DNA of 64,000 nt, from positions 48,487,430 through 48,551,429 of the forward strand of contig CM019692.1 in the NCBI GenBank assembly GCA_009760885.1. Reading direction: 5' to 3'. This DNA is from Achatina immaculata (taxonomy: Eukaryota; Mollusca; Gastropoda; Stylommatophora; Achatinidae). Both the position numbers and the translations under genes were made by a program. How positions within the stretch are numbered: position 1 is the stretch's first letter; each line of letters starts with the position of its first letter. Under the pieces are notes generated by a model, which had not been told where the DNA came from, ran no database searches, and saw only the letters and a program-made list of their open reading frames with translations. This document shows, piece by piece, positions 10,911 through 21,515 of this stretch.

Positions 10911-11878
10911 GGAGAGCCAGTACGATTAACGTGAATATATATTATCGACCTGGTAACATAGACATACTGCACAACCATTAACAGCACATTTGTGTTTTTT
11001 ACGGCTGGTTAAACCAGTCAGGTTGTCGAAATGATAACAATTACAAAAGTTAAATTTAAAAAAAGACTAATTTCGGGAAAGGCAAATCTGTGGACGGGTA
11101 ACTGACTCTTTGAAAATAACGAAATTAAGTCTGACGAAGGCTATGAGAGAGGACAGCAACATGTTATTTTTTTATCCATAGGCAAACAACATGTTATTTT
11201 TCTGCGTAGGCAAGGCTATCTATTTGAATCGCCCCTCCACCTCCCTCCCCCGTCCCCTCCCCCCTCCTCATCGCTTTTACAGTTTCTAAATATTTAGGCT
11301 GGTACCAACACTGCTCACGCGTACATGAAAATGCATTCTCTGTAGAGGTAGCTCAAATATTGCCACTGGAAGAACAAATATACCACGGATGGAAAACGGT
11401 GAAGAAAATACCACAAATTTTACTACTTTCCGCAACAGGACTCCCCCAGCTGTTACATCTCCCACACCCCCCTTTCCCTCCTCCCCCCACCCCCCAAAAA
11501 ACCCACCCCCACCCAGATTTCATCTTTCTTCACATCATTATTATAGTCTAGCCTTTGTCATCTTTGCTCTTGTCCCGGTCTTGTAAAAAACGAAAATGAA
11601 ATTGTCAGAGAAAAAAAAAACAACAAAACAAAACTGTATACTTCGTTCACGGAGAGACATTCATTCCCGTACTTTTCAGAAGATATCAAATCATTTTCCT
11701 GTTTGCCTATCTTCGCCATTAATGTATCAAGTTTTAAGATAATTTTACACAGCATGTATGTGTTTGTGTATGTGTGTATGTGTTTTAGTTTCAAATCGAC
11801 GACCAGTTTGAAACGCACTGATACTTGCCCCACAGCTACGGGCGATGTTCGAAGACATACCAAATGTTTCATTACATT
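10911..11878. other. No gene recognised
   Basis: Contains two C-rich patches (about 11226-11270 and 11460-11515) and a GT-rich stretch near 11755. Translations are low-complexity. Confidence 0.5.
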
Positions 11879-12167
11879 TAAAAAAAAAAGGACAAAATCC
11901 TCGTTTCCCTGCCATTATGGCATAGTAGGGATACGGTGTTAGGCCCGTATTTTCCACGACCTTCGGCACAGGAAAGAGTGACGTGGTCAGTATCACGCCT
12001 GGCCGCATATACCTTTGCAGACTTCTCTGGTACCAATCTTTAGAGACCGTGTGGATCCCCAGGGCCGTTTTGATGTCCACCAGGAAAAAAAAATAATCCC
12101 ACTGTTGAGACTTGAACATGAAATAGTAAACCAAGGGTCTAACCACTCATTTAACCAGGCCGCCAGA
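11879..12167 (-). mobile_element. tRNA-derived SINE, copy 1
   Basis: Read on the minus strand it starts GGCCTGGTTAAATGAGTGGT (A-box region), continues with a B-box-like GTTCAAGTCTC and a T-rich stretch, then GGCCAGGCGTGATACTGACC, CTGTGCCGAAGGTCGTGG and TATGCCATAATGGCAGGGAA. It is colinear with the copies at 17437 and 20163. SINEs of this kind are transcribed by RNA polymerase III and mobilised by a LINE. Confidence 0.88.
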
Positions 12168-12371
12168 ATATTTAATAGAGTTCATATATTTAGTGTTACG
12201 GGCAATAATAATGAAAACAAATCTTGCGGACCAAAAGTTGGTATATAGTTAGACTTTTAAAAAAGTAGGAACAACTTAACAAGCAACACATAAAGTTGTT
12301 CCTTCATTTTTATAAAGTGTGTTTTGTTATCACAGCGTTACTGCTACGGCACTGTGGTTATTATTTTTATA

Positions 12372-12396
12372 CATACATACATACATATATATATAT

Positions 12397-12439
<43 letters not shown>

Positions 12440-12441
12440 CT
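12372..12441. repeat. (CATA)n/(TA)n/(CA)n microsatellite
   Basis: Compound microsatellite of ATACATAC, TATATATA and ACACACAC. Overlapping Tyr/Ile/His-rich frames are composition artefacts. Confidence 0.9.
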
Positions 12442-12665
12442 TACACCAAAAAACTGCTTGGGTGTTGCACAGGCGAATATGTTCGAATTTCTTTCTATTC
12501 AGGTTTCCAAACTGTGAAACGGTAAAGACTTTCTGACTTCTCTGTACAAAGTCTGGCTAAAGGGGCTGTGGATTTGTTTCTTCTAATTTTATTTTGTGCC
12601 ATGTTTTTCATCAGTGTTCCATAGGTGGCTAAATTCATTTGTGGATTACACAAACTTTGACAGAT

Positions 12666-13736
12666 CTTCTTCTTCTTCTTCTTGGAACTGGAGAACTGGT
12701 GTTCTTTGTAGCCGATGCAGTGAAGATTTTCAGACAAAGCATCTTGTCAGCGTTATAGTGGCTTTTTAGTCCCTTTGTGGATTTTAAAAAAGCAGAAGTG
12801 TGCAGTACTACTTTAGCAGATTTCATCGCAATGGGCACTACGGCGATCCTTGCCCCGTTAGCCAGACCAATTTTGTTACAGGAAGTACCAGCGGAGAGGT
12901 GGGGCAGGGTCTTGGTCGGCTATGGTCTGCCAACTCTGACAATAGCATGTTGAAAATTGATGGCTAGACATGTCACGCCACCTCCGCTCTAGAGGTCGGT
13001 CACGCCCGATATACACCTATACTGGTGAAATATGCCTAAACCGGCTCATACCAGGGGTGAAATTTGAAGGCTATGCATGTCACAGTACCTCTGCTCTAGA
13101 GGTCGGTCACGTCCCAAACACGCCCATACTGGGATAATATGCCTAAACCGGCTCAACCCAGGGGTGGAAGTCACTAGTGGCGAGGATGGCTGAAGTCGGA
13201 GACACTGGGCCAGGGCAGTCTAGATAGGCAACCATGTTTGCGTATCCTAATCACGCTGAGGTTTTCCGGTGAGAAAGTCCAACACTGGACTGGATGGACA
13301 ACCACCTTTCACCCGGCGGTGGTACATAGGTATCTCAAAACACGTCAAAGTTTTCCGGTGAGAAAGTCCAACTCTGGCCTGGGTGGGCTACCACCTCTCA
13401 CCCAGCGGGGATGCACTGATATCCTAAACACATCGAAGTCTTCTGGTGAAAAGTCCAACTCTAGACTAAACTGGTGCAACGAAAACCACGGTGTCACGCA
13501 ATCCGCTTCAGAGACCCACCAAGAATACAGACTAAAGCCCTGCGATCCTCTGAACCTCTTGTAGTCCTCTCGGGGATCTCGTGTGGTCCTTTCGGGGACC
13601 ACACAGGAGACCACGGGACTTAACGAGGACCAGAGGCGTAAATTCTGTAGGATCACAAGGCGGTCTTGGTGGTAGAAGCGAACGAAGAAGAAGAAGACAA
13701 TAGCATGTCAGGTACGGATCGCTAATTGCCAAATTG
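12666..13736 (-). mobile_element. Family C element, copy 2, split by a 745-bp insertion
   Basis: 12666-12950 matches copy 1 almost base for base, from (TTC)n to TGCCAACTCTGAC. After the insertion the element continues as TAGCATGTCAGGTACGGATC and GCTAATTGCCAAATTGG at 13701-13736, equivalent to its 5' end in other copies (for example the reverse of 33675-33710). The element therefore existed before the 745-bp insertion. Confidence 0.88.
12951..13695 (+). mobile_element. 745-bp composite element with internal tandem repeats and a (GAA)n tail
   Basis: Bounded by a perfect 13-bp direct repeat, GACAATAGCATGT, at 12938-12950 and 13696-13708. Inside are two ~107-bp direct repeats (starting 12962 and 13069, sharing CTCTAGAGGTCGGTCACG and TATGCCTAAACCGGCTCA), then three ~88-89-bp repeats (starting 13261, 13350 and 13438, sharing TTTTCCGGTGAGAAAGTCCA). 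A palindromic GTGGTCCTTTCGGGGACCAC follows, and it ends in GAAGAAGAAGAA. The A/G-rich 3' tail and long target duplication point to LINE-mediated retroposition. There is no credible coding frame and I do not recognise the family. Confidence 0.85.
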
Positions 13737-14274
13737 GACAGTTTTTTTTTTGCAACCCCCCCCCCCCCCATGTTTTTCTTTTTAAAGAATAAGTGCAGTC
13801 AGCAAAACAGAACCACCATTTAAGATTGCACCTGCGCTCAAAGACAAAACAGCAATTTTGGAAGTAAATGTTGGAAATGTTGAGCAGTAAATAAGTGCTC
13901 GCAAAGGTGTGGTAGAGGGAGTGACAGGTAGAGGAAGGGAATCCGTGCACACCTGAGTCCTCACAACAGCCTCATCTGTTCGAGATGGTGGCATATAATC
14001 ACTAAACTTCCATAAGCTTTCTTTCGTTGATTTGTTTGTTTGTTTGTCTGTTTGTTGTTTGTTTTTGTTTCAAGCGGGCACATAATAGTTTGTTTAGGCG
14101 GTTTCCGTCAAAGATTGCAAAACTAGAAACGGATGTAGGGGTTTATATTTGAGATATGGAAGACAGGAAACGGAACAAAAGAAATGAGTGGGCGAAGAGT
14201 GAGAGAAAAATCACATGGAAATTCTTGAAAGAAAATGTAATTACCAAGCTGTCAGAGACTCATACTCGGCGTGC
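13737..14274. other. No gene recognised
   Basis: Includes a C-run at 13756-13769 and a (GTTT)n-like stretch at 14028-14068. Confidence 0.5.
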
Positions 14275-14590
14275 TAGGGACAAGGTTGTAACTAAAGCCG
14301 ACCAAGACCCTGTCCCATCTCTCTCTGTTGGCATCCCTATTAACAGGGCTAGCCTGGCTACCGAGACATGGGTCGCCATAGTCTCCATGGCAGTGGAGCC
14401 TGGTAAAGAAGTAGTGTACAACCCATACTTTTTTAAAACTCCATTTAGGAGCTTAAAAAATAGCCGTCACAACCCGCTCCCAAACCGACACGATTCTGTG
14501 CTTCTACATCTTCATCGCACCAGCTGCAAATAACACTAGCTTGTAGTTCCAGTGTGATAGAAGGAGAACAACAACAACAAAGGAAGAAGC
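14275..14590 (+). mobile_element. Family C element, copy 3
   Basis: Plus-strand orientation: CCGACCAAGACCCTGTCCC, then AACAGGGCTAGCCTGGCTAC, AAAGAAGTAGTGTACAACCC, GTCACAACCCGCTCCCAAAC and CACTAGCTTGTAGTTCCAGT, colinear with 45630-45900. The 3' end has decayed to GAAGGAGAACAACAACAACA instead of a clean (GAA)n. An open frame of 125 codons crosses it but has no known motif and is not conserved in other copies. Confidence 0.85.
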
Positions 14591-15227
14591 AGCGAAGGAA
14601 AGTTAAGGAGAAAAATGGATGAAAAGAGTTACAGGAAATCAGGGCTAACATTAAGATGTGAGAGAAAACGACAATCAGAGAAAGAGAAAAATAGGTAATC
14701 GTTACAAAAATATGGAGATCACACAAAAGAAGAAGGGCAAATCTTTAGGAAGGTGAAGATTCTTCACAGTGAAGTAAGTGGCGAAGAAACAAAGGAAAAC
14801 TGGCATTTGTGTCAAGGGACGATGACGAAACAAGTGTACAAAACGTGTACACAGAATGGGAGAGAAGCAGGGACTTTGGTAAGGAAGCAAGGCTAGCTAT
14901 TATCCTTCAGCCTACAGAACCCCCCCCCCCTTTTCTTGTGGCATCTGCCTTTAAGAAAGCGACACATAAAGTAAGCACAAACTGAAATAAAAAACTCTTT
15001 AAGAGAGTAAATATAGCAACATCAGCGACGTAAATTATTCTACAACGGCCATAATACATTCCTGGAGCACTTTCTTACTGGAAACTTGTGTGTCTAAAAG
15101 CGAATCTTACGCAAGCCTACATGCCTCATCAGCAGTAACTTAAAACTGGCGTATCTCATCCTCTTTTTCCTCTTTGTCCTAGCTACAACCACTCTTTACA
15201 AAAATAACCTTGCTTTTTTCCCCATCC
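14591..15227. other. No feature recognised
   Basis: Purine-rich in its first 300 bases, with a C-run near 14921. No repeat homology seen. Confidence 0.5.
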
Positions 15228-15235
15228 CTCTGAAC

Positions 15236-15456
15236 CAGTGCTTCCCAAACTTTTTTCAGGCTACTCCCCACTTGCTTCCTAAGGCACATTCCTTGGACCC
15301 CCTCCCGCCAAGATTTCTCGCTCAGTTAGTTCTAATGCCCCTTGCCGCTTCTACATGCCTCCCTCTTCTCCTTTCACCTTCCCCTGTACCCACCCCTGCT
15401 TCCATATCTTTCCACAGCCCTCATGGGGACCATACCACCCAGTTCGGGAACCGCTG
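15236..15456. mobile_element. hAT-type MITE, 221 bp
   Basis: Left end CAGTGCTTCCCAAACT; right end AGTTCGGGAACCGCTG, whose reverse complement is CAGCGGTTCCCGAACT, giving 16-bp imperfect terminal inverted repeats. Flanking 8-bp repeats are CTCTGAAC (15228-15235) and TTCTGAAC (15457-15464), one mismatch. Eight-base target duplications and CAG-type ends are hallmarks of hAT transposons. It is too short to encode a transposase. Confidence 0.85.
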
Positions 15457-15464
15457 TTCTGAAC

Positions 15465-15945
15465 TGTTTTCTTGTGAAACCATTTTCTACCTGCAAAATC
15501 CTTTACCTTTCTGCATTTTCAGACGCATCATTCTTTCGCTTTTCCCTTGAAGTCGTATGCTACAGATTGGAGGCCTATTATGGCGACATGTGATACTACA
15601 GTTTAGACTTCTGCCAATGGAGAAATAACTACGTTACTTTGCGAGAAATACTATACGTTGAGTAACAGCATTCATCCAAGGTACAATACTTCACTCTTCA
15701 ACAATAACCTTGTGGCACTGGACACAGTTGAACATTTCATCAAACATACGACAACACTAACAGAAAGAACGTTGTTGTAAAACAAATAGTATAAGACAGT
15801 ATTTACCAAGTCATTAAACACATTTAACATGAGAAAATGATAAGCGTAAATCCTGATGGATGGAAGGAAATGAAACAATCAACACAAGACATCAGAAGAA
15901 TCAAAATACCAAAATATCCTAAATTTCTCGACAAAATTTACTCCG
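15465..15945. other. No feature recognised
   Basis: AT-rich sequence without a visible repeat or gene. Confidence 0.5.
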
Positions 15946-16665
15946 CATAAGGAAAACACTCGCGCTCAAACATATTAATCTCTCAATGGAAACATCCTAC
16001 AACAGGGAAAACACTCGCGCTGAAACATACTACCCTTTCAAGTGAAACATCCTACAACAGGGAAAACACTCGCGCTGAAACATACTAACCTTTCAAGTGA
16101 AACATCCTACAATAGGGAAAACACTCGCGCTGAAACATACTAACCTTTCAAGTGAAACATCCTACAATAGGGAAAACACTCGCGCTGAAACATACTAACC
16201 TTTCAAGTGAAACATCCTACAATAGGGAAAACACTCGCGCTGAAACATACTACCCTTTCAAGTGAAACATCCTACAACAGGGAAAACACTCGCGCTGAAA
16301 CATACTACCCTTTCAAGTGAAACATCCTACAATAGGGAAAACACTCGCGCTGAAACATACTAACCTTTCAAGTGAAACATCCTACAATAGAGAAAACACA
16401 CGCGCTAAATCTAAAATACACTAACCTTTCAATGGAAACATCCTACCATAGGGAAAACACACGCGTTCAAACATACTAACCTCACAGTGGAAACATCCTT
16501 CCATAGGGAAGACATACACGCTAAAACATACTAACCTCACAAAGGAAACATTCTACCATAGGGAAAACACAGGCTAAAACATACTAACCTCACAAAGGAA
16601 ACATCTTACCATAGGGAAAACACTCGCGCTAAAGCATACTAACCTCTCATTGGAAACATCCGGCC
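15946..16665. repeat. Minisatellite, 55-bp unit, about 13 copies
   Basis: Unit contains GGGAAAACACTCGCGCTGAA, ACATACTAACCTTTCAAGTG and AAACATCCTACAATA. The central copies (15995-16385) are nearly identical and the outer ones diverge (for example CACACGCGTTC, CACAAAGG), the pattern expected from recent expansion at the centre. Confidence 0.96.
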
Positions 16666-16964
16666 GAATAAACTCTGCCAAAAAAATTACTCTACACTGC
16701 ACATTCCTACAAATACTCAACTGTCCTAAAAGGAAAAAAAAACTGGATTGACTGAACCTACATCTATCAACTGCACAAACTACAAGTATGTCCTAAAAGG
16801 GAGAACAACTGAGAACCGTTTCTTACATTCTAACTCTACAGTCCAATCATCCGAACACTCAGCAACTAGACGAAAACTAGACAAGTCAGCCCAGGACGAG
16901 AGCTCATTTACATCTCTAACTCTCTTTCTGAGTTGTCTCTCGTTTTTTTTTTTAAATCTAGCAG

Positions 16965-17105
16965 GCCGCTATATCATATCTTTTCTCTACAATCTCATCG
17001 AACTTTATATCACATCTTTTCTCTTTCTAAAATATAGCCGATCTTTATATCACATCTTTTCTCTTTCTAAAATCTCGCCAACCTTTATATCACATCTTTT
17101 CTTTA
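16965..17105. repeat. Short tandem array, ~40-bp unit, 3-4 copies
   Basis: CTTTATATCACATCTTTTCT followed by CTTTCTAAAAT recurs at about 17003, 17044 and 17086, with a diverged copy at about 16968. Confidence 0.85.
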
Positions 17106-17436
17106 GCGCACTTCACGGATTTCTCTTTCAGTTCCCTATTTCCACTTGATGATCAGTGCGCTCAATACACGAACAACAAGCCCGTGTCTCACGAACAAGG
17201 GCATTCACTCTTTCTTTACTAGAGTGACCTAACCTAATAATTTTAGAATCCCTTGTACTGTTACATCCTGGCAGGAATCTTATTGTCAGAAACCTTGCTG
17301 CGCATTGCTCGTAAATTGCGCAAGACGTGAGTAATTGTTACGCGGCCAAGTTGTAAGTATTCGTGGTGTTAAAACCACATTCGTTTTATTTCTCATCTCT
17401 TTTGCAACATTCTTCACGTGACATTACATTTTAGCT

Positions 17437-17628
17437 ACGGCGGCCTTTCTGGCTGAGTAGTTACCTGCACGGTCCATTAATCCGGTTGTACCGGGTTCAA
17501 ATCCCAACAGCTGGGATTTTTTTTTTCTTGTACCACCACACCAAAAAGGTCCTAGGGTCCACCTAGTTTCTAAAAATGGGTTCCAGAGAAATTTGGGAAG
17601 GTAAATGAGGCCAGCCGTGATACACACT

Positions 17629-17665
<37 letters not shown>

Positions 17666-18065
17666 CCTTAAATGCCCAGGGCACATGGGGCTTCCGCAAG
17701 GGTTTTCCACAAATGCCTGTCCTTCGCCTTTTTTCTGCTCTTGCCCAGGTGAGTCCTCTATTGCTCAGCATCCTTTCTGTTGTTCTTCTCCATGTCTCTT
17801 TTGGTCTACCCTTACTTCTGTTCCCCTGTTGTGTCCATCTTAGTGCTATTTTTGGTAGTGAGTTGTCAGTCATTCGGAGCACATGTCCCAACCATCGCCA
17901 GCGTCTTTCCTTAATAATTGCTGTCAGTGGCTTCATCTGCATTTCTGCCAACAAGATGTTATTTACACACCACATCACGCCATTTTTTGTGTTTGTGCCG
18001 AGAGTCTTGGAAATACGGACCTAACATATTAACCCTAGTATGTCTTAATGGCAGGGAAGTGGGGA
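17437..18065 (+). mobile_element. tRNA-derived SINE, copy 2, split by a LINE insertion
   Basis: 17437-17627 carries GGCCTTTCTGGCTGAGTAGT and GTACCGGGTTCAAATCCCAA (A and B boxes), a T-run, and GGCCAGCCGTGATAC. The remainder resumes at 17964 with CACATCACGCC, TTTGTGCCGAGAGTCTTGG and TATGTCTTAATGGCAGGGAA, ending near 18065. The gap corresponds exactly to the LINE fragment at 17628-17963. The layout matches the uninterrupted copy at 20163. Confidence 0.88.
17628..17963 (-). pseudogene. LINE C-terminal fragment, 'WLGHVLRM' family, copy 1
   Basis: The minus strand encodes RRWRWLGHVLRMTDNSLPKI, then NRSKGRPKETWRRTTERML and GLTWARAEKRRR, the C-terminal tail typical of one LINE group. Its 3' end carries a (GA)n tail (plus-strand CT repeat at 17632-17661). 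It sits in a SINE between 7-bp direct repeats TACACAC (17621-17627 and 17964-17970). The open frame begins upstream at about 17978 in SINE sequence and runs on through the tail, so the 184-codon frame is chimeric and not a gene. Confidence 0.88.
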
Positions 18066-18265
18066 TCTGACCTATTCAGTTACAGAGACCAGGTTCACAG
18101 AATTCAGGCCATGCCGTACCTGTTTCCTCTAACTCGTTCCAGCAACTATGGAAAGTAACTCTGCTAACAGTCCCATCGATAAACTGATAACAAGCCTATC
18201 TTATAAGTGGACTGATTTTGAAATCAGTTAAAAATTTAAGGGCAAAAATGTATCAGTCGACCATG

Positions 18266-18300
<35 letters not shown>

Positions 18301-18981
18301 AAATATCTACTCACCAGAGGAGAGATGCAGTTGCTTTGGTAAACAGAGCTCTAGCTAGAGTTGTCTACCCTATAAAGCTGCTTCTCGTGGCATCTGTCTG
18401 TAAGAGTAAGTAATACAAAAAGTAATTCACAAAGTGAAACGAAACGAAACGACCACTACAGGCAGAAAAAATAATACAATAATAACAATAATATCCTAAG
18501 ATAATAATGGTGGGGTGCAGTTTCGTTTTACAGAAGTGATTAGAAACAATTACGTCGTGATCTCACAATTCTATTACAATTTTTCGACGATGTCTAGATT
18601 CTACATAGACATTGGCATAACAACGAAAAAAAGAGAGAGAGAAAAACAGTTTCTCTTCTACAAAGACTTCTCTAAATGAAACATATTTAAATGTACTCGT
18701 ATGTGTTTAAAATTTCGCACAGAAAGCAGACAGACATGAGTTTTGGCTCAGACTGAGAAATACCTAGGCAGTCAGAAAGTTGGCAGATCCAACACAAATT
18801 TATCCTAGAAATTACAACTGATTACAGTGTTCCTGTGTTCTCGGTTGTTGTTGTTGTTGTTGCCGCTGATGTTGATGTTGTTTCACCGTGGAACCACAAA
18901 CAGCAGGATATTTTTAGTAGCTGATGTCGTGAAGGTAATGAAGGACACGTCGAATGGGGAGTGATTTGCAGTAACTATATA

Positions 18982-19021
<40 letters not shown>
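18066..19021. other. No gene; microsatellites only
   Basis: (CT)n at 18269-18298, (GTT)n at 18845-18861 and (TA)n at about 18982-19022. The rest shows no recognisable feature. Confidence 0.6.
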
Positions 19022-19024
<3 letters not shown>

Positions 19025-19280
19025 CTGAACCTTAAGTGCCCAAGGCACATGGGGCTTCCGCAAGGGTTTTCCACAAATGCCTGTCCTTTGTCTTTTTTTC
19101 TGCTCTTGCCCAGGTGAGCCCTCTATTGCTCAACATCCTTTTTGTTGTTCTTCTCCATGTCTCTTTTGGTCTATCCTTACTTCTGTTCCCCTGTGGTGTC
19201 CATCTTAGTGCTATTTTTGGTAGTGAGTTGTCAGTCATTCGGAGCACATGTCCCAACCATCGCCAGCGTCTTTCCTCAAT
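19022..19280 (-). pseudogene. LINE C-terminal fragment, 'WLGHVLRM' family, copy 2
   Basis: Over 95% like copy 1 at 17662-17915: the minus strand again encodes RRWRWLGHVLRMTDNSLPKI and TWARAEKKTKDRHLWKTLAE. Its 3' tail is (TA)n instead of (GA)n, and its 5' truncation point (about 19280) is followed by another short (TA)n. The minus-strand open frame extends into flanking mariner sequence by chance. Confidence 0.87.
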
Positions 19281-19304
19281 ATATATATATATATGTCTAT
19301 AAAG

Positions 19305-20040
19305 GTTTGTCCTGTAAGTAATGAGACTGACTCCATAAAATGTCGATTTGTTCAAGATATACTTACATATACTTACAATTCCTCGAAATAACATCATTGA
19401 GCATCTTGCACGTCATTAACAGTCTCAAAATGGTGGCCATTCAAGCATGATTTGAGCCGAGGAAACAAAAAAGAAGTCAGCAGGGGCCAAGTTCGGGTTG
19501 TAGGGAGGTTGGCACAGCGTTGCCACGGTTTGTTTCGCCAGAAACTCTCTCACTAGCAGCGACACATGGCTCGGCGCATTGTTTTGGTGAAGAACCCATG
19601 TATAGTCGATCTCCGGGCGGATGCGCGCGACTCTGTTTTTCAGCCGTTTAAGCACTTCCACGTAAAATACTGCGTTGGCCTTTTGCTCGGTTGGTAAGAA
19701 CTTCTTATGGACAACACATTTAGAGTAAAAAAGACAAAGTGCATGGATTTTATTTGAGGCTTCTTTGGTCGAGGAGACTCAGTAGTGTGCCACTCAGAGC
19801 TGTCTGTTCGTCTCCGGATCGTACTCAAAAAACCACGTTTCATCACCGGTTATCATTTTCTCCAAAAAATCAGGTTCAATCCTCACATGGTCCAAAATGT
19901 CACGAGAAATCCATACGCAGTTTTTCTTCTGTTCGTCGCTCAAAACTCTTTTGTATTCTCACAGATACGCGACTCTTAAACAGCTGTACTTCGCAAGCGA
20001 TCCGCACTCTGTAAAAACTCAGAGCCATATGACGAGATAT
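19305..20040 (-). pseudogene. Mariner-type transposase pseudogene, 5'-truncated
   Basis: The minus strand encodes KMITGDETWFFE (first catalytic Asp intact), then SSEWHTTESPRPKKPQIK, then VLHQNNAPSHVSLLVREFLA, then PPYNPNLAPADFFF. The second catalytic Asp of the usual HQDNAPSH is Asn, while the third (APAD) is kept; frameshifts separate the blocks. This is the mariner lineage with GDETWFFEY and EWHTTESPRPKK signatures, different from the one at 5345. The left end TAAAGGTTTGTCCTGTAAGT is a probable terminal repeat. The N-terminal helix-turn-helix part is missing or unrecognisable. Confidence 0.9.
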
Positions 20041-20162
20041 CGCCCCTTTACTTAGTATCCCCCACTAACCTTCAGGCCCGGAGAATCCGTCCCCCCCCCT
20101 CTGGCCCTGCTGATTGGCTGAATAAAAAAGTCTTGTTACTTACCAGATATAACTTATATATA

Positions 20163-20460
20163 TATGGTGGCTTGTTAGCTGAGTGGTTAGGAGTTCGGTT
20201 TACTAATTCGGTGGTACTGGGTTCGGTCCCAACAGTGGGGTTCTTTTTTCTGGTACACACCGAAAAAAAGAGGCCCCGGGGTTCATCTAGCCTCCAAAAT
20301 TGGGTATCAGAGACATATGGGAAGATAAAGCGGCCAAATGTGATACTGATCACATCACATTTTCATGTGCCGAAGGTCATGGAAAGTACGGGGCTAACAG
20401 CGTATCCCCAGGATGCCTTAAATGGCATGGAAATGGAGATTTTATCTTTTTTATATTACA
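20163..20460 (+). mobile_element. tRNA-derived SINE, copy 3 (most complete)
   Basis: GGTGGCTTGTTAGCTGAGTG and GTTAGGAGTTC give the A-box region; GGTACTGGGTTCGGTCCCAA gives the B box. A T-run, CTAGCCTCCAAAATTGGGTA, CGGCCAAATGTGATACTGAT, CATGTGCCGAAGGTCATGG and CCTTAAATGGCATGGAAATG follow. All blocks are shared with the copies at 11879 and 17437, and the 3' half with 63050. Confidence 0.9.
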
Positions 20461-21013
20461 AGTAATGTTTGTTCTGTGTTTTCTTTTACCGAGGGTATGG
20501 ACGCCTCCATTCACCCCCTACCCCACACCCAAACTCCTAAAATCATACGCCCATGGCAACTGGCCCATTTGATCCAGGGCCCCGTGGCCTGGCTTGCTGA
20601 CAGCTGTACCATCACTCTAGCATCCTTATTTCAATGTCTCTTATAAATACACATAAATCGATTCATTGACCTTGCGATTCGACTTTACTTTACTGCGCAT
20701 GCCCGAAGAGTGTTCAATTTATTCTGATCAAAACAGGATGTGCGTACTAAAGAACTAATTTTTTTTTTAACGTGTTGTGCTACAGTTTTCTTCTGTCCTA
20801 TGCTTACCTCATGGAGGTGCACGCAACCTAGAGCAGGAATCCAAGTGTTTATCAGTCCTGGCCTCCTGTATCTGTCTGTTATCACTGTCTTGGCTGTGTT
20901 CCCGGCATGTACTCAACGTAGCGCAGTCTGGATGTTGAAATACCTAACTCATCCTAGCTTACAATAGAAAATTAATTCCGTGTTAGTTTTTTTTTAACGA
21001 ATGTTTAGATTCA

Positions 21014-21047
<34 letters not shown>

Positions 21048-21095
21048 CCGAATCCAGTAAAACGTTTCATACATTTAAAGTTGCACGTGAAGCGA
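20461..21095. other. No gene recognised
   Basis: A T-run (20759), a C-run followed by (CT)n at 21013-21048, otherwise featureless. Confidence 0.5.
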
Positions 21096-21245
21096 TGGTG
21101 GGGTGGTTAATGCACCCTCGTGCCGACCAGATGGTCTCTGGTTCGATACCACAATGTGGTGGACTGACCCTCACTGGGGTCAACCCAGCCTCTAGAAATC
21201 TTTGGGGAAAACAAAGTTAAAGGAACAGGTACTGGCATACCTTCC
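21096..21245 (+). mobile_element. tRNA-like SINE of a second type
   Basis: GATGGTGGGGTGGTTAATGC resembles an A box and TCTCTGGTTCGATACCACAA contains a good B box (GGTTCGATACC). Downstream CAACCCAGCCTCTAGAAATC parallels CATCTAGCCTCCAAAATTGG in the SINE at 20163. No second copy of this exact type was found in the window. Confidence 0.6.
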
Positions 21246-21330
21246 CGACAATGCTGTATTGACGTATAAATGTGAAAGCACTCACACTCTACAAACCTAG
21301 AGCATTTTATCTAGGTTTTCTACTACGGGA

Positions 21331-21515
21331 ATTCTTCCATGCTCTTGTGGCTGTCATAGTTTTATTTGAAATATCACTGGAATTCTTCCATACTCTTGTG
21401 ACTGTCATAGTTTTATTTGAAATATCACTGGAATTCTTCCATACTCTTGTGACTGTCATAGTTTTATTTGAAATATCACTGGAATTCTTCCATACTCTTG
21501 TGACTGTCATAGCTT
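21331..21515. repeat. Minisatellite, 51-bp unit, about 3.6 copies
   Basis: GGAATTCTTCCATACTCTTG, TGACTGTCATAGTTTTATTT and GAAATATCACT repeat with little change. As 51 bp is 17 codons, both strands are open across it; this is a repeat artefact and not a gene. Confidence 0.95.

Noticed and set aside
17424..17978. 184-codon minus-strand protein
   Set aside because: It is a chimera of LINE C-terminus, (GA)n tail and SINE sequence created by a nested insertion.
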